The notes under the pieces were generated by a model, which ran no database searches, was not told the origin of the DNA, and saw nothing but the letters and a program-made list of their open reading frames with translations. DNA of 64,000 nt from Alloascoidea africana (Eukaryota > Ascomycota > Alloascoideomycetes > Alloascoideales > Alloascoideaceae), in NCBI GenBank assembly GCA_030581615.1, contig JAKTTT010000024.1, positions 1 to 64,000 of the forward strand, given 5' to 3'. The stretch's first letter is position 1; every line of letters begins with the position of its first letter. This document shows, piece by piece, positions 30,421 through 41,785 of this stretch. The translations under genes were made by a program, and so were the position numbers.

Positions 30421-33400
30421 ATGGCAGTGGAAAGTAAACAGAGGAAAGGAGTGGGACGATCGACACATTATGTGAAGAATAGTAACGCCCCTTCAAAAGG
30501 AGAGTCCAAGAGCTTTATCAACACCCGAGACCCATCTATGAAACGCGACGCTGTCAAGAAGGCTGATGAAATCGATCGCAAAATGGGATTTGATCGATAT
30601 GAAGGCGGACCCAAGAAGGTCGGGTGGCTGATAAACATGCATACCACGACTGTCCCCGATGATCAGGTTCTCGATGGTTATGCTGGGGTTGATTATTACT
30701 TTCTTGACGAGGAGGGCGGATACTTCAAAGCTACAGTCAAATATGACCCTTACTTTTTGGTGTCTTGTCGAGTACGTGCTATTTTGTATAGTGTTCGATG
30801 ACAACCTATATTAACAGTTCTCATAGAACGGTCTAGAGGCGGAGATCGAAGAATACCTACAGCGGAAACTTGAGGGTACAGTCAAAACAGTATCGCGTGT
30901 AGTCAAAGAGAATCTATCTATGGTGAGAAATTGGAAACACATTTTACATTCTTTTCTTTTCTAACCTTGCAAATATATTGCGCAGCCAAATCATTTAGTA
31001 GGACTGAAACAAACATTAATAAAACTGTCATTCCACAATATTCGAGAACTGCTGGCAGCAAGACGAGAACTGTTCCCCTTAATTAACGAAAATCAAAACA
31101 AACAGCATACGAGAGACATTTACTCGGCCGTTAACAAGTAAGCGATTGGTATTAACCCCGGGAATTGTTCATGCTTACTAACTCATTATATCTTAGTCGT
31201 TTCTTTGAAGAATTTGACGATGAGCGAACCGAAAAGCCAATTGAGGTAGCAGAGTTTATCGATGATATTAGGGAGTATGATGTCCCATATCATGTTCGAG
31301 TCGCCATTGACATGGGTATGGAGCATTCAACTCGGATATTGTTTTTCATTTCTAACAATTCCCATGTAGATATAAGAGTAGGCAAATGGTACTCAGTTGA
31401 GTCAAAATCTGGGGTAATTCAGCTGACAGAGTTGAAGGAAAGATTGACTCGTGCTGATCCCGTCGTTCTCGCATTTGATATCGAAACAAGTAAAGCACCA
31501 CTCAAATTCCCCGACGCTGCCATCGACCAAGTAATGATGATCTCCTATATGATTGATGGTGAAGGTTTTCTTATAACGAATCGCGAAATTATATCTGAAG
31601 ACATTGAGGACTTTGAGTATACTCCAAAGCCAGAGTATCCAGGTTACTTTACTATTTTCAACGAACCTGATGAAAAACGGGTACTGCAAAAGTTTTTTGA
31701 ACATGTGCAGGAGGTAAAACCAACAATTATAGCGACGTTCAACGGTGACTTTTTCGATTGGCCTTTTGTGGAGCAAAGAGCCTCGATTAATGGTCTGGAT
31801 ATGTATGAGGAGATAGGATTCCAGATAGACAGCGAAAACGAATACAAATCAAACTACTGTGTTCATATGGATTGTTTCCGATGGGTGAAAAGAGACAGTT
31901 ACTTACCCCAGGGGAGTCAAGGCTTGAAAGCTGTCACGACGGCAAAGCTAGGGTATAATCCTATCGAGTTGGATCCTGAACTCATGACGCCGTATGCCTA
32001 TGAAAAGCCACAGATGCTATCCGAATACTCGGTCTCAGATGCCGTGGCGACATACTATTTATACTTCAAGTATGTGCATCCGTTTATCTTTTCGCTCTGT
32101 ACAATCATTCCTTTGAACCCCGACGAGGTGCTACGGAAGGGAACCGGAACACTTTGTGAGATGCTTTTAATGGTCCAGGCCTACCAGGGGTCAATTGTGT
32201 TACCAAACAAACATCAAGATCCAGTAGAACGCTTCTACAATGGCCATATCATAGAAAGTGAAACCTATGTGGGCGGTCATGTTGAAAGTTTGGAAGCGGG
32301 AGTTTTTCGTAGTGATTTAGCAACTGATTTCAAAGTTGACCCAACAGCTGTTGATGAATTACTGACAGATCTGGACAAGGCATTGAGGTTCACGATAGAG
32401 GTGGAAGCGAATAAAAAATTTGAAGATGTTGTAAATTACGAAGAAGTCAAGGAACAGATTTCAAAGACTTTGATAGAGCTGAAAAGCAAACCTACAAGAC
32501 GGGAGAATCCTCTCATATACCACTTGGATGTTGCATCAATGTACCCAAATATTATGGTTACAAATCGTTTACAACCCGACTCGATGAAAGCGGAGGAGGA
32601 TTGCGCAGCCTGTGATTTTAACCGTCCTGGGAAGAAATGCGATAGGAGACTACCATGGTCATGGAGAGTTGAATATTCACCCGCCGAGAAGAATGAATAC
32701 AACATGATTAGACGGTCGCTTCAATTGGAAACTTTCCCAGGGCGCTATCCGAAGAGCCCTCGTCGATCATTTGAAGAGCTGAGCCATGCTGAGCAGGTTA
32801 CCCACATCAAGAAGCGATTAAACGAATATTCACGAAAAGTGTACCACAAAGTGAAACAGGCAGAAACGATGGAACGAACAGCTGTAATTTGCCAAAGAGA
32901 GAACCCTTTTTATATCGATACAGTACGTGCTTTTCGCGATCGTCGATATGAGTTTAAGACCCTGGCAAAAGTGTGGAAAAAGAAGGCATCACAAGTTCCC
33001 AAGGACGACCCCCATGCTCTGGACGAAGCGAAAAAGATGATTATCCTTTACGATTCCTTACAGCTGGCGCATAAGGTTATTCTGAACTCCTTCTATGGCT
33101 ATGTAATGAGAAAGGGATCCAGATGGTATTCAATGGAGATGGCCGGAATCACCTGTTTAACAGGAGCCACCATTATTCAATTAGCCCGTGCTCTCGTTGA
33201 GAGATTGGGCCGACCACTTGAGCTAGATACAGATGGTATTTGGTGTATATTACCCAAATCTTTCCCGGAAAACTATGTATTCAAACTCAAAGATGGAGGA
33301 AAGATCTTTGTTTCATATCCATGCGTAATGCTGAATTATCTGGTCCACGATAAATTTACAAATCACCAATATCAAACTCTGATTGACGACAACTCATTCA

Positions 33401-36400
33401 AGTATAAAATGTCTAGCGAAAACAGCATTTTCTTCGAGGTGGATGGACCTTATCGGGCTATGATACTTCCGACTTCAAAAGAGGAAGGTAAAGGCTTAAA
33501 AAAGAGATATGCTGTGTTCAATGATGACGGCTCTCTCGCTGAGTTAAAGGGATTTGAACTTAAAAGAAGAGGAGAGTTGCAACTGGTAAAAAACTTTCAA
33601 TCCGATATTTTTGGATGCTTTTTGCTTGGAGACTCGTTATCCGAGTGTTATGAAGCAGTTGCCGGAGTAGCAAACAGTTGGCTCGATGTGTTGACCACCA
33701 AGGGGGCCAGCCTTTCTAATGATGAGCTGGTAGAGCTCATTTGTGAGAATAGAAGCATGTCCAAATCGCTGGAAGAGTACGAAGGTCAAAAATCTACTTC
33801 AATTACAACTGCCAAGCGACTGGGCGAGTTTTTGGGAAACCAGATGACTAAAGATAAGGGTCTTGCTTGTAAGTATATCATATCAGATAAGCCAGTTGGT
33901 GCCCCAGTTACAGAACGAGCAATTCCTGTGGCCATTTTTTCTGCTGAAGAGCCTGTGAAGAAGTCATTTCTTAGGCGTTGGCTATTGGACCCCCAACTAA
34001 ACGATTTGGATCTTCGCTCTATTCTTGATTGGGACTACTATACCGAAAGATTGGGTTCAGTGATTCAGAAAATTATTACCATTCCAGCCGCTCTTCAACA
34101 TGTCAAAAACCCTGTCCCAAGAATTCCTCATCCAGAATGGCTTCAGAAGAAGTTAGCTGCCAGTGAGAGTACATTCAAGCAAAGCAATCTAAATGGAATC
34201 ATCAAATCTGCAAAACCATTATCCAATGCTATGGCCAACCTAGAAGAGAAGATGATCACCGATATCGAAGAAATTGGCAAAAGGGATGCCGACATTACCA
34301 GAAAAGTTGGCAAAGTCATGGTTAGAAAGAGAAAGCAGCAACTGAGAGAAGTGGAGGAAGAGCAAGACGAAGCCGAAGTACTGGATACATCTGGGAATAT
34401 GCCTTCGATGGAAGAGGATTACAGCGGTTGGCTTCAATGGCAAAAGCGGAAATGGAGAGGTATGGCAAAGACCAAATCTCGAAGGCGTCAATTGTTTGGT
34501 GACAAAGCTGATGGGAATAGTGCAATTGGAAACATGTTTAAAGATCAAGCTGAATCTTTTGCTTCATCCGCTTGGGAAATACTTCAACTCAATGAAACCG
34601 GCACCCCCGGTGAAGTCCGAGCAATGGTGTTGGTGAATCGCAAAATTCATACCTTTAGATTTAAAATACCCAAGACGATTTACGTTGGATTTACAGGTGA
34701 TGACCTTCCAGATTCTGATATTCCAAGGTGCACTATTGACAAAGTACCCAATCATGTTTTGCCGAATGGGCATTCTTGTCGTCATTTGTTCAGATTGACC
34801 ATGCCTGAGTCAGCCTATTTGGTGGAGATATCAAATCCAGCTGGGTTTTTGTATCATCCCAACATTGCGGGAGTTTACGAAACACAAATTTCCTCGTCCG
34901 AACGAGCATTATTAAGTTTGGGATCGAGTTGCAAATTTCTAGAAACCAGACCTGGTGCGCTTGGTAGAGGAATAGAGCATGGCTTTGATCTTTCAACATT
35001 AAAACCTTTGGATCATGATAGGTACTTACAAGGTGCTCAATTTACTTACATCTACTTGCTTCATTTGGTTTCAAATCAGTACGAAATTTTTGCACTATTC
35101 TTTTCCTGGTCAGAAAAAGTTCAAGTTTTTGTGCTGAGGCCATCAAGATTAGCACAGCCGCTACCCTCAATGGAGAAAATTTATCGTGAACAGGTTTCTA
35201 CAAAAGCAGCAAGGCTAGCTAAAACTTCCCATTTGTATGAATACAAGGAGAATATGACCTTTGAAGTGGGGTATCACGATGACCTTAAAAGGTTATTCAA
35301 GAAATTGGGTTCCGCAATTAGAAAAGGTCATGAAGAGAAAAATACAAGATCTTTGATGGTTGTTCAATCATCAATGCCTTCAAGATTAGTCAAGGTTGTC
35401 AAAGTGCCTTTAGAACTGCCTGTTATTCGATTGAAGACAGCAGAGCCTGCGTTTTCGTCATTGGACTGGCAAACTGCGATTGTTAAGCGGGCAGTTAGTC
35501 ATTATTTATCATTGGGCTCCTGGCTTGCTCATTTAACGGAATTGTCAAGATATAGCAACATTCCAATTTGCAATCTCAAGTCAGCCGATATAAGATGGCT
35601 TATTGATGTTGTTTACGCACGTAAACTTCAAAAGGCAAATGTGATTCTTTGGTGGTCCCAGGCACCATCTCCAGACCATGGATCTTATGAAAAAGACGGT
35701 ACATCCAGCAGTAGCATTCTTAATCCGACACCGTTCCCTGTAATTAGCAACCCAGGACTATACCAAACAGCCACTTTGGAGTTAAAGGTTCGAAATTTGA
35801 CAATAAACACTGTTTTGAACTCTGCTATTATTAACGAAGCGGAGGGATCTGACTTGGCGGATCTATCCATTGATGGTGGTATCTCTGGTACGTTTTCCGA
35901 AGACTCTTTTTCATCGGCTGCTCTTGGCGTGCTTCGACAAATGGTGAAAGAGTGGTGGGATCAGGCTGTAAACGGAGGCTCCAATTCATTTATGGCAGAT
36001 GCAATGGTTCACAGTTTTGTGGGATGGGTTCAGAAATCCGATTCCTGTTTGTACGATCCAGCGCTTCATTACCACGTGAACAATCTCTCTCGAAAAGCAT
36101 TTTTACAATTGATTGGGGAGTTTAAGAAGATGGGATCTCGTGTTGTTTATGGTGATCAAAACCGGCTGTTGTTGCAAACATCAAAGATGACAGTTGAAAA
36201 TTCGTATGCCTATGGCGAATACATTTCAAAAGCCATACGGCCCAAATCGTTGTTCCACTTTTTGGATGTTTCTGTTTCACGGTATTGGGACACTCTTCTG
36301 TTTTTGGATGCCCAGAACTATGGGGGCAGATCTTGTACTGAAATTCATGGAGAGAATCCACCATTGGAATCCACAATGAATTGGAATATCGGGTCCTTTC

Positions 36401-37299
36401 TACCTCCAATACTGCAAACCGAGTTTATCCACTGGACAGATCTATTTCTAGATGGAGTTGTAATGGATAAATCCAAGATTTTGACAGATGGAACCCCGAG
36501 ACCAACGCAAATCAGTCATATTCTGGGACAACGGCCCGCCTTCAATGCTGGCAATATTGGGGATGGGAAAGCAATCGGCACTGATTTAGAAGAAGAGATC
36601 GAGGCTAATGGTAAACCCATTCAAAAAATCCGCAAGCCGTTAATGAAAAGAATAAAATTGCTGATTCGAAAACAGACAGAAGCAATGGCGAACGCTGAAT
36701 TGAAAAAAGAGTTTGAGTTCCCTGATCTGCCAGGCTCTCATCTGGAGATGACAAATCCCGCACTACAACTGGTAAAGTCCCTATGTACCGTTTATGGACT
36801 TGATAAGAGGATGAATCTTGCTGTGCGTGTGCTACGACGAGATTTGCTTTCATTTTTTGACATTCGTGAATTCAACGAGAAGGCCGAGTTTAAGAATCCA
36901 TCTCAGAGTTTGGTTTTGACTGATGTCATGTGCGAGCATTGCAGTTACGTCAGGGATATTGATATTTGTTGTGTAAGTGATTATGATAAAGCAGCCACTG
37001 GTTCTGGATATGTTTGGAAGTGTGATCAGTGTGAAAAGCCATATAACAAGGTTGTACTGGAAGAGAGGCTGATCTATGATTTGAGCCAGATTTGTTATTC
37101 CTACCACACACAGGATTTCAAATGTAGCAAATGCAATAAGATACGATCTGATGAGTTGTCTGAGTATTGCAAATGTTCCGGTTCATGGATAGAAACCGTG
37201 GCGAAAGCTGACACTATAAAGAAGATAAAGATTTTCAAACGTGTTGGCGAATGGTATGATCTGAAGATGTTAGAAGATGCCATCTCTGATCTTCTGTGA
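30421..37299 (+). CDS. POL2: DNA polymerase epsilon catalytic subunit, four exons
   Basis: Proposed join 30421..30771, 30827..30922, 30986..31137, 31197..37299 (2233 residues; S. cerevisiae Pol2 2222). Introns of 55, 63 and 59 bp have donors GTACGT, GTGAGA, GTAAGC and branches ATTAAC, TTCTAAC, TACTAAC. Pol2 is the leading-strand replicase with 3'-5' proofreading. Exo I has Asp294 and Glu296 (FDIETSKAP), motif A Asp644 (LDVASMYPNIM), motif C Asp879 (ELDTDGIW), all close to the S. cerevisiae positions 290/292, 640, 877. Cysteines of the catalytic-core Fe-S module are present (CAACDFNRPGKKC). The inactive second polymerase half is retained, and the C-terminus carries two zinc modules (CEHC..CDQC and CSKC..CKCSG) for Dpb2 binding. 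An MCB/SCB element precedes it. Its ATG overlaps the stop of a 99-codon upstream frame (TAATG), which I regard as chance. Confidence 0.96.
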
Positions 37300-38157
37300 T
37301 ATTATTGATAAATATAGAAATGATTGAGTAGTTAGGTTTTTAGTTTTTTGCATGTTTTTTTATTTGTTGAGTAGGCTTTTTTTATTTTATAATGGTCTAG
37401 TGCATCGTCTCAAGGACTAATCCCTAGGAAACATTCTTTTTCCTGATACATTCATTAAAATTATGAGGGAGGATCTGGTTTCATCTGGTTCATAAATTAC
37501 GAACTACGGGGAATCGAAAAGAAAGGGAAAAAGAAAAAAAAAAAAGAGGTCATTCGTAACTATATAAATACCCTAGCCAACCTTTAAAAGTCTTCAAAAA
37601 CAAAATGGGTTGCAAAATGACTTAAAAGAAAAACAATGTCGTTTAATCTTCAAATTTTTTAATTTTTTTTTCTTGGACACATCGCACTATGCTATTGGCA
37701 TCATCAAAAATTGATAACTTCATGGGCGATGAAAATAGAAAACAACAAACCAAGGAAAAGCAGACGAAACGTTAAAATATCGTAAGATTGTTTTTTTTGG
37801 AGGGGGGCTTTCTTTGGTTTTCTTTCCCTATCAATAGGAAAATGTGAAAAAAATGACTGCGAGAGGACAAGGTGGAAAGGCAAAAAAGAGCAAAAAAAAT
37901 TACATGACAAAACAGAAAACTGTGGTTCCAATTCCAAAACAAGAACCGGACCATATCTTGAGGTCCAAAAAAAAAAAATAGATAGGCTTGATCATAGCGT
38001 CGAAAAACAACAAACAAAAACAAACAAATATACAAAAGGCATAACCATGCAACAGCGATAAACAAATACAATGTTGTACCTATTTTGAATCTCAGCATCA
38101 TCAACAGCTTCTTGAAAGACTCTCTTTGCTGTACTTAAAGTGTACTCAAGATGGATC
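37300..38157. other. Convergent intergenic region, POL2 / OPY2
   Basis: About 860 bp, AT-rich with many homopolymers, containing the 3' ends of both genes. No coding frame is supported. Confidence 0.5.
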
Positions 38158-39846
38158 TCATTTCCTTAGCCCTGCATTCTTGGAATCGTCAGTCCGAGGA
38201 TGCGATTGAGATTGATGTTGTAAGGCAGAATCTCGATCTCTTCCACCAGGGAGGGATATCGGAGTATTCTCGAGCTCAACCTCAAGTACAACGCTGCCCA
38301 TATTGCTTGAATCACGAACACTGTAAAAATCATCATTCAAATCTCTCTCGCGAGAAATTCCAGAGCTTTTTGGAGCAGGAGGTGGTGAGTGGCCCAAGTT
38401 GTAATCATCTCCCAACGCCGCACTCTCAAGTCCTGAAGGATACCTTGCAAAAGTGGACCTGTTTAATGGCGTGTGAGGGCTACTTGGCTCCATTTCTCCA
38501 GCGCTTGAAACTGGCCTTCCTGCCTGAGAAGACTTGAGAACAGAAGTCGACGAGGTAGCCTCTCTCGCAGATTTGAAATCTTCCAATGGATCCGAGCCCG
38601 GATCGCTTCCTGGAGTTTGGGTTTGACCTCGACTCTGAGGAGTCTGTAATAGACTTGAAGCCGTTGCTAAAAGCCTTCCTTTCTGCAAACTGGTGCTGGG
38701 TGCTTGCAAGTCTTCCGTCTCTGCTTCCTCTTCGATCAAATCGGCTTGTAAGCCTGTACCGGCTCTGGCGTCAGGTTTCTTCGACTTTCTGCCAACTCGC
38801 ACGACTCTCAGAGGGCCCAATTTGCCCTTTAAACTGCTCCCTGTTCGTGCGGTCCAGTTTGGGGATCCAACTTCCAAATGCTCATTCCCTGTTTTGCTCT
38901 TAGCGCCAGCGCCAGCAGCAGTTAGAGTTACGAGTTTTGGAACCATGACTGTTGTTTGTGTATTGTTTGAATAAAAAGAAGATCCTGGTCTGCTTTCAAG
39001 GTCGTCAAATTCACTGGTCGCGGTTAAAATCGAGTCTCTGGACAGTAGGGAATCACGTCCTATGCCAGGTGTTGGGTCAGCGTCAACAATTTCGTCAGTT
39101 GTTGGTCGAATAGTCACACCGGGGATATAAGCAATGGGCAAAATGTTGGAAGCTCTTGAATATTCTGTCGATGATTGGGTATTTCTATCGCCGCCAACTT
39201 CATGAAGTTCATCATTTGTGTTTCTATTTGCAGCGTATTTGCCCGTATATCGACCTCCATGTTTCGAACGTATTCTAACAATCTGACCTTTTTCAACTTT
39301 GCCCGTATCCAGCTCCTCACGGAGAACAGCAGAGTCGAGTCTGTCTCTTCCAGTGGGTTCCTCTTCTTTATCTGCTTTTCTTGACCTATTTCGAAAATGG
39401 AAAAAGAGGTAGATTCCGAGGACTATTAGAGCCACTGCGGCCACGCCACCTATAACACCTCCAATAATAGCGCCTTTGTTCGAGCCCTTGCCTCCACTTG
39501 AGTCCTCTGAGGGTTCTGAAGTAGATGATGAGGCAGCTTGACAGTAAACGCTTGCACACTGCTCGCAGGTCTGTGCGCTCATCACACACACTTCACCATC
39601 CTTACATGGTGGGCATGAAGGGATAGAGTCATCGCATTTCTTACAGTCTCTTTTGGAAAGAGATATGAAGTTTAAAATGTGTACTGGTGATGATGACGAC
39701 AGAGCTCCTGGGTTACCGGATAACGGGCTTCCGGATTCATCTAGATTGTTAGTGGTCAGTGGTTGATGGTGGGCTTCGTAGGGCGCTTCCACCGGATCCA
39801 AGGGGTTATTCCGCCAGGGGTTGGATTTTTCCAGACTGGCTAGCAT
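38158..39846 (-). CDS. OPY2: Opy2-type membrane anchor
   Basis: 562 residues from ATG 39846. Opy2 is a plasma-membrane protein that recruits Ste50 and thereby Ste11 to the HOG and filamentation MAP-kinase branches; its outer domain works with the mucins Msb2/Hkr1. Visible here: an eight-cysteine cluster at residues 68-102 (CKKC, SCPPC, CVMSAQTCEQC, YC), the Opy2 spacing; a Ser/Gly stretch; one membrane span at about 125-149 (GAIIGGVIGGVAAVALIVLG) followed by basic HFRNRSRK, giving an outside-in topology; then a long Ser/Thr-rich cytosolic tail. There is no N-terminal signal peptide, and about 65 residues precede the cysteines. The tail has a conserved-looking IVRIRSKHGGRYTG block near the membrane, a candidate Ste50-binding motif. 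The upstream 736 bp holds no other gene. Confidence 0.88.
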   Translation of the reverse strand: MLASLEKSNPWRNNPLDPVEAPYEAHHQPLTTNNLDESGSPLSGNPGALSSSSPVHILNFISLSKRDCKKCDDSIPSCPPCKDGEVCVMSAQTCEQCASVYCQAASSSTSEPSEDSSGGKGSNKGAIIGGVIGGVAAVALIVLGIYLFFHFRNRSRKADKEEEPTGRDRLDSAVLREELDTGKVEKGQIVRIRSKHGGRYTGKYAANRNTNDELHEVGGDRNTQSSTEYSRASNILPIAYIPGVTIRPTTDEIVDADPTPGIGRDSLLSRDSILTATSEFDDLESRPGSSFYSNNTQTTVMVPKLVTLTAAGAGAKSKTGNEHLEVGSPNWTARTGSSLKGKLGPLRVVRVGRKSKKPDARAGTGLQADLIEEEAETEDLQAPSTSLQKGRLLATASSLLQTPQSRGQTQTPGSDPGSDPLEDFKSAREATSSTSVLKSSQAGRPVSSAGEMEPSSPHTPLNRSTFARYPSGLESAALGDDYNLGHSPPPAPKSSGISRERDLNDDFYSVRDSSNMGSVVLEVELENTPISLPGGRDRDSALQHQSQSHPRTDDSKNAGLRK

Positions 39847-40582
39847 GGTTTAGATGAGCTGGGATTTGGGAATAAAATACACTGGGGGAGGAGGTAAAAA
39901 AGCAACTGGTAGTAGCAAACTTTAGGAACCAGTCCTAGAACGAGGATAGAAGGGGGAAAGGAAGAGAGAAACTGAAAATGAAAGATGGCAGGACAAAAGA
40001 GTGAAGATGACTATGAGTAGAGGGAATCTTGGCTAAAGTAGAACTGATGATAGCTTAAGGTATCTCTATACTATACACTTGGTGGTAGCGTCAGTCCGTA
40101 TCCGTGTGCCAGAACGAAAACTGAACTGAAAAGTAAAGGAAAGTTTTTGACTTTTTGATGGTCAAGGGGAAAAAAAACGCTAAACACTGGACAGTGGTAG
40201 TAATATCAAAGGGAGCGGAAGCAAGAGCAAGTACGGTACAAAAGGAGTGAATGGACCTAAAGAAACAGAAGAAGATCGAGGATACCCTGAGAAGTAGAAA
40301 AGGAAGAAGGGGGAAAAGGATCAGAAACTATCTGGCTGGTTCTCGAAGCAACTCAAGATAAAGTAATGTGTCAGAGTGTGCGAGAAGGGGCACAAACATT
40401 TTTCTCATTTGGCGGACTGCACAGGCACATATGCCACTGAAACACGGCCCAAAAAGTCTAGTCCAGTCCAAGTCTTGTGTGTGTACGAAAAAACAAAAAT
40501 TAACTTTACTCATTTATTTCATGAACGTCATCATGGGGTTTATCTAAATCTGATACCTAATAAATAGAGGTGGAGACAGCGA
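39847..40582. other. OPY2 5' flank and ADH 3' flank
   Basis: 736 bp, purine-rich (GGGAAAGGAAGAGAG-like runs at about 39950-40330). No coding frame is supported. Confidence 0.5.
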
Positions 40583-41785
40583 TTATTTGGATGTATCAAC
40601 AACATATCTTCCTATGATCTTTCCTTGCTCCATTAGCTTGTAAACACTAGCGAGCTCAGAAAGGCCAACAATCTTGATGGGGCACTTGATCAAGCCTCTA
40701 GAGAAAAAGTCAATGGCTTCTGCAGAGTCAGCACGGTTTCCGACATATGAACCCTTAATGGAGTAGGATTTGACGACCTGTCCAAACACCTGAGACTTGC
40801 ACACTGCGCCTGCTGGCAGACCAACCAGAACAACGCTACCACAAGGACGGACGTATTCGGTAGAGCTGTTGATGGCAGCCTCAGAGACCGAGACGTTGAT
40901 AACGCCGTGTGGACCACCGTTTGTGGCCTGGATAACCTCCTTCACCATGTCTTTTGTCTGGGTGAAATCGACATAGTATTCAGCACCCAGGCCTTTGCAG
41001 AAATCACCCTTCTCAGCACCTCCGTCAATGGCAAGCACTCGGTATCCCATTGCGACAGCGTATTGGATGGCCAAAGAGCCCAAACCACCGCCAGCACCGG
41101 AGATGGCTACCCACTCACCTGCAGCGAGTTCTGCAGTCTTGAGAGCCTTGTAGACGGTGATACCAGCACAGAGAATGGGTGAGATCTCGGCAAGATCCAC
41201 GTTCTGGGGGATTCTTGCAGCGTGAACGGCATTTGCGGTTGCATACTCTTGGAAAGAACCGTCATGGGTATAACCAGACAGGACAGCATCTGGGCAGTTT
41301 GATTCAGCGGACTTTTGGCAAAATTCGCAGGAAAGACATGAGCCATTGAGCCACTTGATTCCAGCATAGTCGCCAATTTTCCAGTTCTTGACATTTTCAC
41401 CCATGCCAACAACGACACCGGCACCCTCGTGGCCTCCAACAAGAGGAAGCTTTGTTGCGAGAGGCCAGTCACCTTTCCAAGCGTGCAAATCAGTGTGGCA
41501 GACACCAGAGTACTTGACGTGGATTAGAAGCTCATCTGCAGCGGGAGTTGGGACGGGGATGTCTTTGTATACCAGCTCTCCACCGTTGGTCTCAAAAACG
41601 ACTGCTTTCTGGGTCTTGGGGATATCAGATGACATTCTGGATTGTTCGATAGTGGAGTAAAAATGGCTTGAGATGATTCTCTTGGGGGACGAGAAAGATG
41701 GTGTTTGGACACGGCGGAAAGCGGCCAATTTATACGATTTGTGAATTGCAGAAAGTGATAGATTGGCCAGTTTCAAGCGGGACAT
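40583..41785 (-). CDS. ADH: Zinc alcohol dehydrogenase with N-terminal leader
   Basis: 400 residues from ATG 41785; the conserved enzyme starts at Met51 ([15 protein letters not shown]), giving 350 residues, the usual cytosolic length. It interconverts ethanol and acetaldehyde with NAD. Catalytic zinc ligands sit in [14 protein letters not shown] and GGHEGAGVV plus a later Cys ([10 protein letters not shown]); the structural zinc site is [15 protein letters not shown]. The NAD-binding loop [14 protein letters not shown] and the C-terminal GRYVVDTSK match S. cerevisiae Adh1. Residues 1-50 are rich in Arg, Lys, Ser and lack acidic residues until near the end ([14 protein letters not shown]), a typical mitochondrial targeting leader, so translation from Met1 would give an Adh3-like mitochondrial form and from Met51 a cytosolic form. 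The upstream region is unusually GC-rich. Confidence 0.93.
   Translation of the reverse strand: MSRLKLANLSLSAIHKSYKLAAFRRVQTPSFSSPKRIISSHFYSTIEQSRMSSDIPKTQKAVVFETNGGELVYKDIPVPTPAADELLIHVKYSGVCHTDLHAWKGDWPLATKLPLVGGHEGAGVVVGMGENVKNWKIGDYAGIKWLNGSCLSCEFCQKSAESNCPDAVLSGYTHDGSFQEYATANAVHAARIPQNVDLAEISPILCAGITVYKALKTAELAAGEWVAISGAGGGLGSLAIQYAVAMGYRVLAIDGGAEKGDFCKGLGAEYYVDFTQTKDMVKEVIQATNGGPHGVINVSVSEAAINSSTEYVRPCGSVVLVGLPAGAVCKSQVFGQVVKSYSIKGSYVGNRADSAEAIDFFSRGLIKCPIKIVGLSELASVYKLMEQGKIIGRYVVDTSK

Noticed and set aside
30122-30421. 99-codon ATG frame whose TAA overlaps the POL2 ATG (TAATG)
   Set aside because: The MCB/SCB promoter element lies inside it and the sequence has no recognisable domain, so it is probably upstream of the POL2 transcript start.
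38151-38974. Plus-strand frames opposite OPY2
   Set aside because: They are shadows of the OPY2 coding sequence and carry no conserved motif.
5465-39846. Idea that STE12, FLO8 and OPY2 form a filamentation gene cluster
   Set aside because: They are spread over 34 kb among unrelated housekeeping genes (GLE2, POL2) on mixed strands, so chance linkage is the simpler reading.
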